Below, piece after piece: positions 1-22,604 of a DNA stretch of 64,000 nucleotides. Origin of the DNA: Triplophysa rosa (taxonomy: Eukaryota; Chordata; Actinopteri; Cypriniformes; Nemacheilidae). The notes beneath the pieces are model-generated. The model did not search any database. It saw only the letters and a list, made by a program, of their open reading frames with translations, and was not told where the DNA came from. A program made the position numbers and the translations under genes. Position 1 is the first letter of the stretch; each line of letters starts with the position of its first letter. The stretch covers positions 15,917,926 through 15,981,925 of the forward strand of contig NC_079912.1 in the NCBI RefSeq assembly GCF_024868665.1, in the 5' to 3' direction.

Positions 1-1287
1 TTTTTTCAGTATACTCTCACTGTATGTTATACTCTTTCTCTCTCAAAGGCATTTTAATGCACGCTTTTGCTCAGCTTCTGTAGATCTCCCTCACTAAATT
101 TCTCTGAGACTGTTTCTCTGTTTCTCATTCCTGTTCCCCAGACAAACCCGAGAGATGTGATAACGGCAGAAATTGATTATTATAGAACATTGACTGTATC
201 TGAAGTCCCCTGTTGTTTCGGGTGTCTGTAATATGGAGCTGGTATTTGTTTGGCTGTGATGGAAAATAGGTTTTCGGTGATTTATGAGAGGAAAAATAGG
301 TGCTTTCGTTTTCTGTGTTTCTTGGGGTTTGTATCTTAGTTTTGATCAGCATGTGTTAGAAGAGATAACAGCGACTAGAAAAAATGTACAAGATTTATCT
401 TAAACAGCGTGGCCTCGATTGGTTGTTTCAGGACAGTGCAAGAAAACTGTAATGCAAACAAAAACGTGTTTTCGATTCATAGAAATCTTTTACGATCACT
501 ACACTTGAATTGAGGATCGAACCATATTTGTTACCTGGTGCACGAAATCGTATTTGCGCATTATATATTCGTATATAACATTCTTCCAAAAATATTTCTC
601 TGTGTCCATCAAAACAAAGAAATTTATCCAGAACTTGAGGGTGAGTAAATAAAAGACACAATTTTAAGGGGGGGTGAACTGTTCGTTTGATTTTTACATT
701 TACAAAATGTTTCTAAGTGGTAGGAAAAAAGTTTGACTCACAGCGGCATGTTGCCATCATAACGTTGTACAAAAACATGCTTTGTTGCATTTTATAATTG
801 CTATTTAGCACTTTTTTTTACCTTTCTCTGCTGTCCTTGACCTGCTACCCACTTTCAGGTACCACTAGAAAACCACAAGCGATACAAAAGAAGTGCCACT
901 AATAAATACAAACCACTTTTGTATACACACACTGCACTCTGTGACAATCTTCACCACTTTGTCCCATTTGTCTTTCACAACAATTTTTCTCGGTTATTTA
1001 GCAGTGATATGCGCAAATGCTCACAAAATAAAACAGTTGTTCAGTAGAGGAATCGATGAAAACACATCTACAAGCACAAGCTTGCATTTAAAATCCATTA
1101 TAAATTTGGAAATGCTGGTCTGAATCACAGTCCAAAATATGTGTTTTAGGCAGTCACTTACACCTGGGCACTGCTGTCCTGTGCTGTGTAACGTAAGTAT
1201 GACTGATAGTCTTGCTGCATATTATTCCTCCTGTGTTTAGCTGAAAGGGCTGTAATTAGTGCAGTATTTACCATAGTAACAGTAACT

Positions 1288-1590
1288 CAATTCAATTTTA
1301 TTTTATTTATATAGCGCTTTTCATAATGTGCATTGTTCCAAAGCAGCTTTATGGGGGAAAATAAGAAAAACAGAAAAACACAGAAAAGGTAAAACACAGC
1401 ACAGTGCATGGTGTTTACAGAACAAGTAAGATTATTCTAGTAAATAATATCTAATAAATGCAGTCTCCCGGTGAGCAAGCCAACATGGCCCTGTGGCGAG
1501 GAACCCAAACTCCAATGATAAATAAATGGAGAAAAAAGAACTCGGGAGAAACCAGTCTCAGCCGGGAGGGCCGGATCTCCTCTGACAGCT
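1288..1590 (+). repeat. teleost interspersed repeat
   Basis: The block opens with a T/A-rich run containing TTTATATAGCGCTTTTC and AAAGCAGCTTTA and ends with a GAAACCAGTCTCAGCCGGGA-type segment. I recognise this combination as a very common teleost dispersed repeat, but I cannot assign its class from sequence alone. No target duplication was identified. Confidence 0.45.
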
Positions 1591-2054
1591 GCACTCAGTG
1601 ACTTTGATTAAAGGTTAAATAGGGAAAGCTTATTAGTTGTGATTTAGGAAATTTCATTTGAAACTGTTTAGGTCAAATTTTGTCTTATTTTGTGATCTAT
1701 CAGACAACAGAGAAATGTTATAAGCAGGGAAAATAGTAATGGCATAATGTAACTGCGTGAAGCTTAGACTTCAAACTGCTGTCATGTGATGTAAGTTTAG
1801 CATTAAATAATAAGTATTGTAAATTTAGCATTAATGTGACAAGTCGTCTGTCTTTGCTCTTGGTTGGGGATGGAATTGCCTGAGCTGGGATGGTCAGATG
1901 GTCACTTTGTTCTTGGTTCACATAATAAACTTGTTTTGCATTTTGAGATGCCTCTTTCGGGGCATGGTACACTAAATAAGGTGCTAAGCGAGTCCAAAGA
2001 ACCATTCAGTCAAATGTACAAGTGAACCATTTCATTCTTGCCTAAAATGTATTG

Positions 2055-2470
2055 TTAAAAGTCCAGTGTATACAATTTAGCGGCATCTAGTGGTGTGGTT
2101 GCCAATTGCAACCAGCTCACTCCACCGCTCACCCCTCCCTTTCGAAGCACTACGGTGGCTGACACTGAACTAAGGTGTCGTCACGTTTTAGTTTCTTTAC
2201 CGAAGGAGATAACATATTTACGAAACTCGTTCTGTAGAGCAGTTTGTCCGTTTAGGGCTACTGTAGAAACAACATGGCGAATTCCATGTAAGGGGACCCG
2301 CAGTGTATGTAAATAGAAATAGCTCATTATAAGGTAATAAAAACATAACGCTTCATTATGTAAGGTCTTTATACACCTCTGAACACATAGTTATATTATA
2401 TTATACAGTATGTATATTATATTGCATTTCTGTCAAAAGATCCTCCAGAAAAATACACATTGGACCTTAA
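2055..2470 (+). mobile_element. TTAA-flanked MITE (tccagtgta family), copy 1
   Basis: The left end reads TTAAAAGTCCAGTGTA and the right end TACACATTGGACCTTAA, which are imperfect inverted termini bounded by TTAA on both sides. The interior contains GCGGCATCTAGTGGTG. A second, inverted copy lies at 16526-16828 with the same interior. TTAA target choice is characteristic of piggyBac-type transposases, so this is probably a non-autonomous derivative of such an element. Confidence 0.6.
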
Positions 2471-3100
2471 AGTTTTAGTTATGAACATATAAAGATAATA
2501 TGCAAGAATTATTGATGTGCATTGGAAATATCAGGTGGGGGGATGCATGCAACATGTGACAACAGCCAGTGAATTTTATGAGTCAGTCGGGGGAAAATAA
2601 TGCTTCTGGTTTGTGGTGCATTTGGTTTCTCCTGAAAACTGCAGTAATTAGACATCAAAGTCACTGACTTACATTCATGAGGGCCGGAAGTTTGATAGCG
2701 AGTGATAATGAGTGTAGCATGCACTTTAATGGATGACACACATAGGGAACTCTGACACTGGGAGAACAGTAATGGATCATCATAATGAGGCAAGCATGAG
2801 TAGCAACACTGCTATTTACAAAGCGAGCTTTTTGGTAAAGCTAAATGCCCGGTAACACACAAACAAAGTGCTCAGGCTAAATTTCAGGACCAATGAAAAT
2901 CATCGCCAGGTGTTGCTGAGCAACAGAACTCCTAATGAACAAGGAAGATGGAGCCAAGTCAGATGGGGGGAGAGGGAGAGAGAGAGAGAGAGATTAATGT
3001 GATCTTGTGGTGGTGTGGGAAGCTCAGGTGTTTGCTGGACACTCACTGCCCTTCGACAGCTCCCGCTCCTTTACAATCAGCTCATTAGCGCTGGAACAGA

Positions 3101-3134
<34 letters not shown>

Positions 3135-3716
3135 GAAAGTTCTCAAACACAACACCTAAAAAGCTTACCAATCCTCACCTGTGGCTGTTTGAGAAAGTTA
3201 GCTTAATAAACAGGTGAAGAATTCGTAAGCAACAATAGCGTCTGTTGGTCATTAGCGGAAGTAAACAGTTTTGTAGACCCCTCTGAAAGACTCATGAATT
3301 ATGCAGGTGGAATTTGAAAGGGCAAATTACAATAAGTTTTACATAAATATGCGGAGATTCAACAAAAGCTCATTTTCAAACACTTGACTTTGTTTTCTCA
3401 CGGAGGGCCGTGTGTGCAAATAAATCTGGGATGAGAATTTCTCCAATTTACCATACTCAAACAAGAAGCTCTGCTAGCTATGAACTCGAAGTGTTTGCTG
3501 ATGAGGATTTGCTGTGTGTGTGCAGGAAATCTTCCGACATTGGTGAACATTTTTGATAACTTTTTATTATCCAGTAGTATTTGTTTTGGGCTGTTGTCCA
3601 ATGGAGGGCGTGAATTATCTTCCAAACCGTTTTACTTGAGGAACATAAGCCAGCTATTTGTGAGACTAGAGTTTTTTTTACTAATTTTACTCAGATGTAT
3701 TGGTAGTTGGTTATGT

Positions 3717-3945
3717 AACTAAAGGAACAGTTTACCCAAAAATGAAAATTCTGTCTTCGTGTACTCACCCTCAAGTTCTTCCAAATCTGAATAAATGTCT
3801 TTGTTCTGATGAACACAGAGAAAGGTATTTGGAAGCATGCTTCCATAGTAGGAAAAATTGCTTTGTATATTTCCTTGTTCTCTACACAAAAGAAGATATT
3901 TTGAAGAGTGAAGCAAAAACGGTTGTGGGGCACGTTTGACTACCA
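3717..3945 (+). mobile_element. MITE fragment of the 'gttcacccaaaaatgaaaat' family
   Basis: It starts with AAAGGAACAGTTTACCCAAA followed by ATGAAAATTCTGTCTTCG, the terminal signature of an abundant cyprinid MITE. It contains the family's internal inverted pieces (GTGTACTCACCCTCAAG; GATGAACACAGAGAAAG). The right end is degraded. Better copies lie at 27861-28292 and 40179-40499. Confidence 0.55.
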
Positions 3946-4234
3946 TTGTAATTTATAAGAGATACCAATATTTTCAATTATTTTCAATTATACCAGATCT
4001 ATGAATATTTATTTCCATGTTTGAAGGAAAATTTGGTCTTGTTTTTTCTATGAAACTTTCTATGTAAATTACAGCTCACGTTTGCGTTGCATTGGATCAA
4101 ACTGGGTGTGTTGATGGTTGCAGTCCCCAACGTTGATCAAAAAGTTAACATTCGGCACCAAATGACCTGCGTGAATCATCAAATGATGTCACATCCGTTG
4201 TGAAGCTCCTTGTTAGTCTAGTACGCTGAATCCT

Positions 4235-4410
4235 CACGCGCGTGCGGTCATAACTTTGGGCAGCGCGCGCTCAGTATCGGCTGCGCGCGAGCGGTGGAGT
4301 ATCAGGGTTATGAATGTGGATCTATCCGCCCTGTTCTGTTCGGGCATCGTTTGGTCCCACACCGAGGACGTGATATTAACGGCAGAAAAGTGCGATACAG
4401 CCGTGACAGC
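4235..4410 (+). promoter_or_regulatory. olfm3: CpG-rich putative promoter / 5' UTR of olfm3
   Basis: A compact stretch at 4237-4295 carries repeated CGCG words (CACGCGCGTGCGG, CAGCGCGCGCTC, CTGCGCGCGAGCGG) inside otherwise AT-rich DNA, directly before the signal-peptide exon. This is what a small CpG-island promoter looks like. Short out-of-frame ATGs occur in the presumed leader, near 4310-4316, before the first in-frame ATG at 4411. The transcription start cannot be placed from sequence. Confidence 0.5.
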
Positions 4411-14998
<10,588 letters not shown>

Positions 14999-15472
14999 TG
15001 GACATGATATGAAAGGACGAGGACTTTTTGTCCTAATTAATGCTGTTATTTTCTACTCATCCATGGATCTTTTTCCAAAGCAATTAGTTTACCATAACTG
15101 TGCCACACACTGAGCTTTGTCTGGCTCTGATGACATGCAAACTTGATGATGACATCACAAGCCGATTATGAAGTGTTTTTATTCGTCTTTCAGTAGCTGC
15201 TTTGACTAGGCCTTAATCGCAATATTTCTCTACGTGAGCCACAGACTGACTGCTCTACTGCATGAATATCTGATTTTTCGGTCATTTGTTATCGACTTAC
15301 GGTGTACATCCCTTTAGTGACGTAAAGATTTGAATTTCCCCTGTCCGGTAGTGTTGTGTCGAGTTGTACAAACCGTAGAGATCTGAGTATGAACTTGTGT
15401 AAACAACTGTAACCTTCGTTGTCACTGTAAGAGGAAATATTTTATATTAAACCTAGAACAAAACCACGAATG

Positions 15473-15478
15473 AATAAA
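15473..15478 (+). terminator. olfm3: candidate olfm3 polyadenylation signal
   Basis: AATAAA lies 475 bp after the stop codon, with an ATTAAA variant about 30 bp upstream. Either could serve. The 3' UTR probably spans 14999 to about 15500. Not verified by transcript evidence. Confidence 0.4.
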
Positions 15479-15974
15479 TCGACGAATGAAGCTGTAAATC
15501 TACATCCAGCGTTACCAACGCCGGAGAAATGCCGCGTGATGCGGGGGAATTTCAGACCCGAATCACGGAGGTTATAATGAGGTCTGATGATTTGTCACTG
15601 ATGATTGTGACAAACTCGACCGCAGTCGCGTTCTCATTCATTTACGGGTTGCCCTTGATGACTCTGAATGCTGTCCTCTGGCACTTTCAATCAAGATCAA
15701 GGGCACGACAGCGGGGGCAGGCACGATTCCAACTCCTCTGCAATTTCCTCTCCCTTCATGTCTGTGTCGGTCTCCCTGTCTACGGAATTGAAATGCACAT
15801 TTACCGCCATTAATTCAGCATTGGGTATGGATCACCCATAGGGATTTACTATTGCTGTTTGCTCCCTTCGTGTCTGGTTTGAATATTTGTCATGCAACAT
15901 GGACATCTTGCTTTCAGAATTTTTTTGTTTATTCGTGTGCGTGCGTGATTTGTTTTTCAATTCTATTAAAAGTC

Positions 15975-16320
15975 AGTTCAGTAAAAATGACATTTCCGTC
16001 ATCGTATATTCAACCTCATGCCTTGCGCAACCCGTACGTCTTTCTTCTGTGCAACACGAAATGAGTTATATATAGCAGCATGCGAAAGCTGTTCTTTTTC
16101 GTACGATAAAATTGAATGATGACCAGAGCTGTCAAGCAAGATTTTTAATAAATAATGACCTAAATTTCAGTATGCTTCTTGAAAGATAATGAAATATAGT
16201 GCTTTTTGTCCAGCTTCTTTAATGTTTCATAGGGAGAAGAAAGTCATATGGGTTTGGACTGACATACAGGCGAGTACATCGTGAGAGAATTTTCATTTCA
16301 GTTTCCGTTTACTTTCTATT
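15975..16320. mobile_element. degraded MITE of the 'cacccaaaaatgaaaat' family
   Basis: It contains CAGTAAAAATGACATTTCCG, TACGTCTTTCTTCTGTGCAA and, at its far end, GAGAATTTTCATTTCAG, matching in order the start, middle and inverted end of the family. Both termini are eroded, so the limits are approximate. Confidence 0.4.
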
Positions 16321-16525
16321 TACGTTCTGTGGATATTTCCACATTTTTATTGCCCTCAATATTTAAGCCCAAAAAATGGAATAATTTACCCCGTGTGAGA
16401 AAACCACTGAACTTTCTGTTGGTCTAGCTTCCTTCATTTTCTAAATGTATTTATTTTTGTGCACCAGAGGCACAATATTAATATGAATATACATGTATCT
16501 TCATAAGTTTTGCTTTATCAGATAA

Positions 16526-16828
16526 TTAATCCAGTATAGACCTTACATAATGAAGCGTTATGTTTTTATTACCTTAGAATGAGCTATTTCTATCTACATA
16601 CACCACGGGTCCCTAACATGGAAATGTTGTTTCTACAGTAGCCCTAAACAGACAAACTGCTCTACAGAGCGCATTTCGTAAATACGTTATCTCTTTCGGC
16701 AAAGAAGCGAAAACGTGACGACATCTTAGTTCAGTGTCAGCCACCGTGTTGCTTCGAAGGGGAGCCGTTGGTTGCAATTTGTAACCTTACTGCTAGATGC
16801 CGCATAATGTCATATACTGGACCTTTAA
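16526..16828 (-). mobile_element. TTAA-flanked MITE (tccagtgta family), copy 2
   Basis: This is an inverted copy of the element at 2055-2470. It runs from TTAATCCAGTATAGACCTTA through GCTCTACAGAGCGCATTTCG and CTGCTAGATGCCGC to ATACTGGACCTTTAAG. TTAA is present at both limits. It has diverged clearly from copy 1, so neither is recent. Confidence 0.55.
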
Positions 16829-19800
16829 GACAGCGAGGTACATTATTGTGCTCTTATTTTCTACATCAACATCTTGATTTAAATTTAAGATAGTCAGGTT
16901 TTATAATAATGTTTCTCCACGCTCGGCAGACCTGATATTTATAGACCCATTTTTACTTGTTCAGTACAAAAGGGGAGGACACAAAATCCTTTTGCATCAA
17001 TCACATAAAACATGAGCACAGAACAACCTACTTTATAGTAAATCTATTTTTTCAGAATATTAGTTGGAACAACAATTCACTAATGATTTGTGCAACAGAA
17101 AGATTATTCTGATCTCACAAAAGTAATTTAGTACAACAGTTTCAGTCTTAATAAATCAAAAGCACAACATTCCCAGAATTTCCTTTGTATGAAACGCAAT
17201 CACAGTAGGCCTACCTTATTCTCCATCTGTGTCATTTGGCAGAACTGTCTCGCCACTGCCAGTCTAAAAGTTAAAAGCTGCATTTAGAGAATTGTAGATT
17301 TTCGTTCTTATTTTGTAGTTGTCTCGACTGACAACACAAATATGGGGGGAAACACAAATTTGGCCTCAGACATCTGTGTCCAACACCGATGTGAGACATC
17401 TGGCTTTACCATTGAGCTGACAGCATCTGTCCATAATGCTGAATTGTCTTCTTTTAAAAGAAGATCATTACTTATGTGAGTATGCAAATGATCATGAATA
17501 CGGCGGCAGTAATTTCAGTCTCGTGCTTGTAAGTCTTAGATCTTGACTATAACGGCAGATTTCTTAAAGTGCTGCTCTTTTACAACATTGTTCCTTCTTC
17601 ATTCCTCTGAACCGCCAATTAAAAGGCAAATTGCGTTCAGCTGTGAACGTTTTATGTCTCAAATATTCAGATTTCATTTTTTCCCAGAAGGAGATTCAGA
17701 TCAGAAGACACATCTGGTGCTAGATTCGCGTCCTGATGAAAGGACTTTCATTTTCATGTCAAATACATCACTGCAGGATAAAAAAAATATTAAGGCAAAA
17801 TATTTCCCTCTAGAATAGGTTTTAGCAAAATAAATTCTTAATTTGAATTATGGCACACCAAGAAAAATGATCATATTTATAAGTGGCTATAATAATCCTC
17901 AAAATAGATAGTGTAGTAATAATAGATAGTCCCTAGACTATACAGCTCTTTGATGTTCAGTTTTAAGTTTTAATTGTTGGGATTGTTCATTAAAAAACCA
18001 AATTGGTTCTGGCTCCTATAGGACAGAATATATTACATCAATTGTTAGATAATAAAAAAGAAGAATCTTTACCTTTGCCATCGTACTGTATATAAAGATC
18101 TGGGGCATTTTTGCCTGTTTATTTTTTGGCCTTTATTTTCTTCTTGCACTTAAATTCTACTAGGTTTTTGCAAACTATACGTGTTGCACGTGAAGTGCAT
18201 GTATACACGTGATGCTTGTTTGCTTTTATGTCAAACTCCTAATAGCTCCACAGAGAATTCAATATCCAAACAAGAAATTGATCAACATTCCCTGTCAAAT
18301 GAAATGCCAACTCGATATGATCTAAAAGATTAAAGCCTTGCCTCGTGATATATGTTCTCTGTATTACACAGCATTACGAATGCAAAGCAACATTTACTGA
18401 ACAACCTTTGATTATTTCCTCTTGCATTCGTTCCTTTTGCCACCCGGTCCAAACTAAAGACGAATCAACAGTGTTTCATTTCACACTGAAAAGAGCTTTG
18501 AAAAACACAACTGATTTCCATATCAATCAAGTTAACCTGTTATTACTATGTTTATGGACCCGCACACGTAGGCCTATGTTTCACACATCTCCACAGAATG
18601 GTTTTATTGGTATGGTTTATGACACCTCCACTGTCAGCGTCGTCCCTTTGCAAAGGTACATCAAGTCTTTGTGGAAGATCTTTGAAATAGAAAGAGCACC
18701 TGTGGGAAAGGTTGTCCACATGCATGAATTTCAATAATGGGAAATCAGCAATTCCTCCGTTTCTGGCTAATCAGGTTGAATCGCGAAATGAACTGTGTCA
18801 GATTAATATTCTGTCCCCCAATGTTCAATTACCACATATTTCTTTTAAAAAATCCAATTATAATCCTTATCATTGCAGTTTCTTATCTGTCATTACGTGC
18901 GTTTCTCACACCCGAGGTTTAGATTACTGTCTCATGCCACACAGACTCACAAAAAAAGATGATTGACGTCATCTGGAATCATAACAGTTGCGAGTCAAGA
19001 TGGTGGATGGATCATTTGTGGCCATTCGTGGGTGAAAAGCCAAGCATAAAATCAATTTGACACATCAAGTGTGCTGTGTGCATACAAAGGTAGTTTCATA
19101 AGTGAAAAGAAGCATAAACAAAAGCAAAGAAAAATCAATTTGGAGATCAATAGTTATACAATATAGTCAACTCAATAAACCCGCTCCTGAGGGGGATGAA
19201 ATTGATGGAAGTCATTTTGAAGGTTCCCTATGTCTGACTTTATGATGTCTCAGGTATATTTTGTGCTTGCAAAATTAATTAACCAAAACCGTATCTTCTA
19301 ATATCATTAATCTTTCATCTTTGAAACGCGGCTCCTTTATAATAGTGCTAGGAAACAATGGCCTTGTTTTTGTAGTTCTAGTCACATAAGATTCAAACTT
19401 TCAGAAGGAACTTAACCATATTTGGGGGTCGCATACTAAATATATATCTGGCGCTTTGATTTCAATCAGTTGTATTGTATAGCTTGTGCAATATGCTCTC
19501 TAAGTAGGCTATCCTTATTTATAATAGTTTCAATATTAAAATTGTACATTTAACTCTGTTCACCTCAATTTATAAAGTTTCACAACGCTAAAATAAAATT
19601 CAGATACCTCTCCAGATCAGTGACCCCAAATGGCAGCACATGAACTTCTGCCCACTTGGCTGATTTTATAACATTCCTTTAAATCAGTATAAATTTCTAT
19701 TGTTTACCCTTGTGGTTCAGTCATAAAGTTGTTAAAGTGTTTGTTTGTATTGATTTGTCCTCTTGGGAGTGTTTGTGGGGGTTTCCGAATACATTTTACA

Positions 19801-20159
19801 TCGGCTTGAATGGTTGGTCAGCTAAGTGCTAAACATGTCAGTAAGTCCAGACTGAGAAACACTTTAAATGCAAATGAAGAGAACTATGTAAATACCGTCG
19901 CATCTGCATCAAAAGGAGAGCAGAGCGCTGCACTTAATTGGAAAATTAATAGATTCCACATGATCAGTTCCAAGTGGAGAGACACAACTGCATCAAGTCT
20001 TGTTTTCGAAAGCCTGTTGTTTCGAAAAAGAAAATGTGCATGCAACACGCTGACCACAAACAAAATCCCTCAGATATGTCTCTCAGGTCTCAAAGTCTGA
20101 AGAAATTAGTTTTGAAGTTTGCGCGTATATATATATATTACGTATATACAGTATATATG

Positions 20160-20355
20160 AAAAGTTTGTTTCCAAAATGAGATAACTATGTTTTTTATTA
20201 TGTTATCATGTTTTTATTGTGTTAGTTAGCTGTATTTTTTTAGTCATTATGGCTTATATCAAAACATACCAACTGCAAACATTAATTGGAATGCACAATA
20301 AAAAAACGTGATTTTTGAAAAAATTAGAGTTATCTCGTTTTGGAACCAAACTCTT
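20160..20355. mobile_element. palindromic MITE 'tttggttccaaaatgagataac', copy 2
   Basis: AGTTTGTTTCCAAAATGAGA at the left pairs with TCTCGTTTTGGAACCAAACT at the right. The internal sequence, including TTAGTCATTATGGCTTATAT, corresponds to copy 1 (11251-11476). No clear target duplication. Confidence 0.6.
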
Positions 20356-21886
20356 CATACAGTGTGTATATGTATATATTTGTATACATGTTTGTGTGCG
20401 TGCGTGCGTGCGCGTGCGTGCGTGCGTGTATATACATATAAGAAGGTGCCGTTTCCATTTTCTTGATGCCTAAGAGGAATAATTGAGATGTTGATGAGAT
20501 CTTTTCTGTGATTTTTCTTATTAGTTGTGTGGCTCCAAACAAAACAAAACAAGTCTTAATTTCAGCATAAAACAATTTAAGTTATCATTTAATTTTTAGC
20601 ACAAATGGCACAGAGTGGCTTTATAAAATTTTGCATTTTGTCCACATCCATAACCTTGACCAATAATAATAGTGATGATTGCCTTAGCAAGCGCTATTAA
20701 AAAGGACAGTATATTTTAAATCATCCCAAATTCATTATATTTAACACTTAGTAATGCCAGCAAGGTAACAGAGTCTCTCTTGGTCTCTTGGGCAGAATTA
20801 TCTCTGCAAAGACCATCTCTTGAGGGATGGACAGTGTAACAGAGAGAACCGGGGCCTCATAAAATCGGCGGTTGAACCTAGTTGGCTGACTGCACACAAT
20901 TCCCTAATCATCTCTCGTTGGCACTGACTGACTTTCAATGGCAGGCGGCTATGAAGGGATGCCTTTAAATGTCATTCAAAATAATGAGAGCTCAGCGTCT
21001 GTCTCCACCATCCAGGCAAGCATGTCTCTCTCCAAATTCACATCTTCTATCTTGATAGTTAAAGTGGTTGCATAGCACTCAATTGACTCGGAGCCGAATG
21101 TGTAGTTTGAGGTCCAAACGAGGAAAGAAAGACTGATCGCTTGGAGAAAAAGTTTCAATATTTGTTGCAGCTGCAGATAGGCCAGTAAATCTAAGCATGT
21201 GGTTACAGAATGAAATATATTACCTGGGCTCTTCCGTCACTTTGTTATTATTCACAGCGGTCAGGAAATGTGACATGATGGAATTGTTTGATTCGATATG
21301 CAGGGGGTTCAACGCAGGAACAGGAAATTGAAGATTTTATTTGCTTGACAGCTGAAGTCAAATGAAACGACAAGGCTGTTCTTCAACAAGATCACCAGCG
21401 TTTGTCCTCTTATCTTGTGCCAACATAAAAAGAATAAACATGAACATGTGTTTGTGCATAAAGATTTCTCTGCTTACATGTTAACTTGCAAGTGGTATCC
21501 ATGGTTACATTGGAACATGATACGATGGTCTGTTCTTAAGACCACCAATCTAAAAAAATCCTTTTCAGAGCCAGGGGGGGTTTCAAACATTTTGTCAGCT
21601 GAACCCCTTTGACCAAATTTGAATTACAACAATTTAATATTGCATGTTTAACTTTAAAGACATGTATTATTTTTTCTGTTTTAAAGTTTCTATCAGTATA
21701 ACTATTGATATTATTAAACCTGTAACATTTCTTTGCCATTTAACTTTTTTAAAGGTATGGAAACAATTTGGGAGACATATATCAACTCACAAAGCCCCTG
21801 ACAAGTACATAAAAATCCTTTAATGTCAGTTTGACGTCATTTGGCTTTAAAATAAGTATGTAAAATAACTCGTAATATTATGTTTT

Positions 21887-22604
21887 AAAGGGGTGCTTCA
21901 ACGGTGTGTCATGCATTTTGACTTCTTTACAATGTTAAACGTGCTGTCTTCTCATGCTTTACATGGTCAAGTTGTCAAAAAACAAGTTGGGCGTATTACG
22001 TAGTATTTCTGTGCTCGATACACTCCCCCAGCGATCGTACAGGTTTCGGAAAGTTTTTCTCGAACAGATAAAACTGTTTCGTAACAATTTTTCTAAGTCC
22101 CTTAATGGACAATTCTCCCGGAAAAGCACGCGGCACGCCCACGCGGCAGCAAGGAGAGCAGGAGAAGGAGCATGTGCAGACGTCACTTTCACTCGTGTGC
22201 AGGAGAGAGAGAGAGAGCATCCGTTCGCGAAGTTCAGGTGCTTGTTTGTTCTCTGCATTTGGGTGATGAATGTTATATAAACGGTGGATATAACGCTGGA
22301 TTTGGAGATCGTTTGAAACTGATATATGGAGCTGTCCCAGCGCTAAAAGATGCCGGACATGAACCGCATGCGGTGAGTGAAACTGATGTCTGTGGTTTGT
22401 TGGCAATGGGTGCGCACGTGCTTTAGTTCAGCCTACCCCTCCCCCCCGCACACGCTTTTGGAAATAATCGTACAGCTGTATCTATCTTTTATAAATGTGA
22501 TCAAACTAAATACTCTTCAAAGATACGAAGTATGCAATACTACTCTATAGGTACTCAAGATTAATATGAGATTGGCAGAAACCGCATGTGTTAGGGCCTC
22601 TTTA
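21887..22604. mobile_element. TTAA-flanked element with AAAGGGG ends
   Basis: The left boundary is TTTTAAAGGGGTGCTTCAAC and the right is GTTAGGGCCTCTTTAA, giving short inverted ends bordered by TTAA. The interior is GC-rich (AAAGCACGCGGCACGCCCAC; GAGCATGTGCAGACGTCAC). Its right half is repeated at 28390-28745. No transposase frame is present, so it is a non-autonomous element. Confidence 0.5.

Larger units (their letters stand above)
1..4234. other. intergenic DNA upstream of olfm3
   Basis: I see no gene here. Open frames are short, lack splice context and resemble no protein I know. The stretch holds interspersed repeats (half of a TTAA-type element near 560-690, a teleost repeat at 1288-1590, a TTAA-flanked element at 2055-2470, another at about 3717-3945) and short GA and CA runs near 2976-2993 and 3102-3131. 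Distal regulatory elements for olfm3 could lie here but cannot be recognised by eye. Confidence 0.7.
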
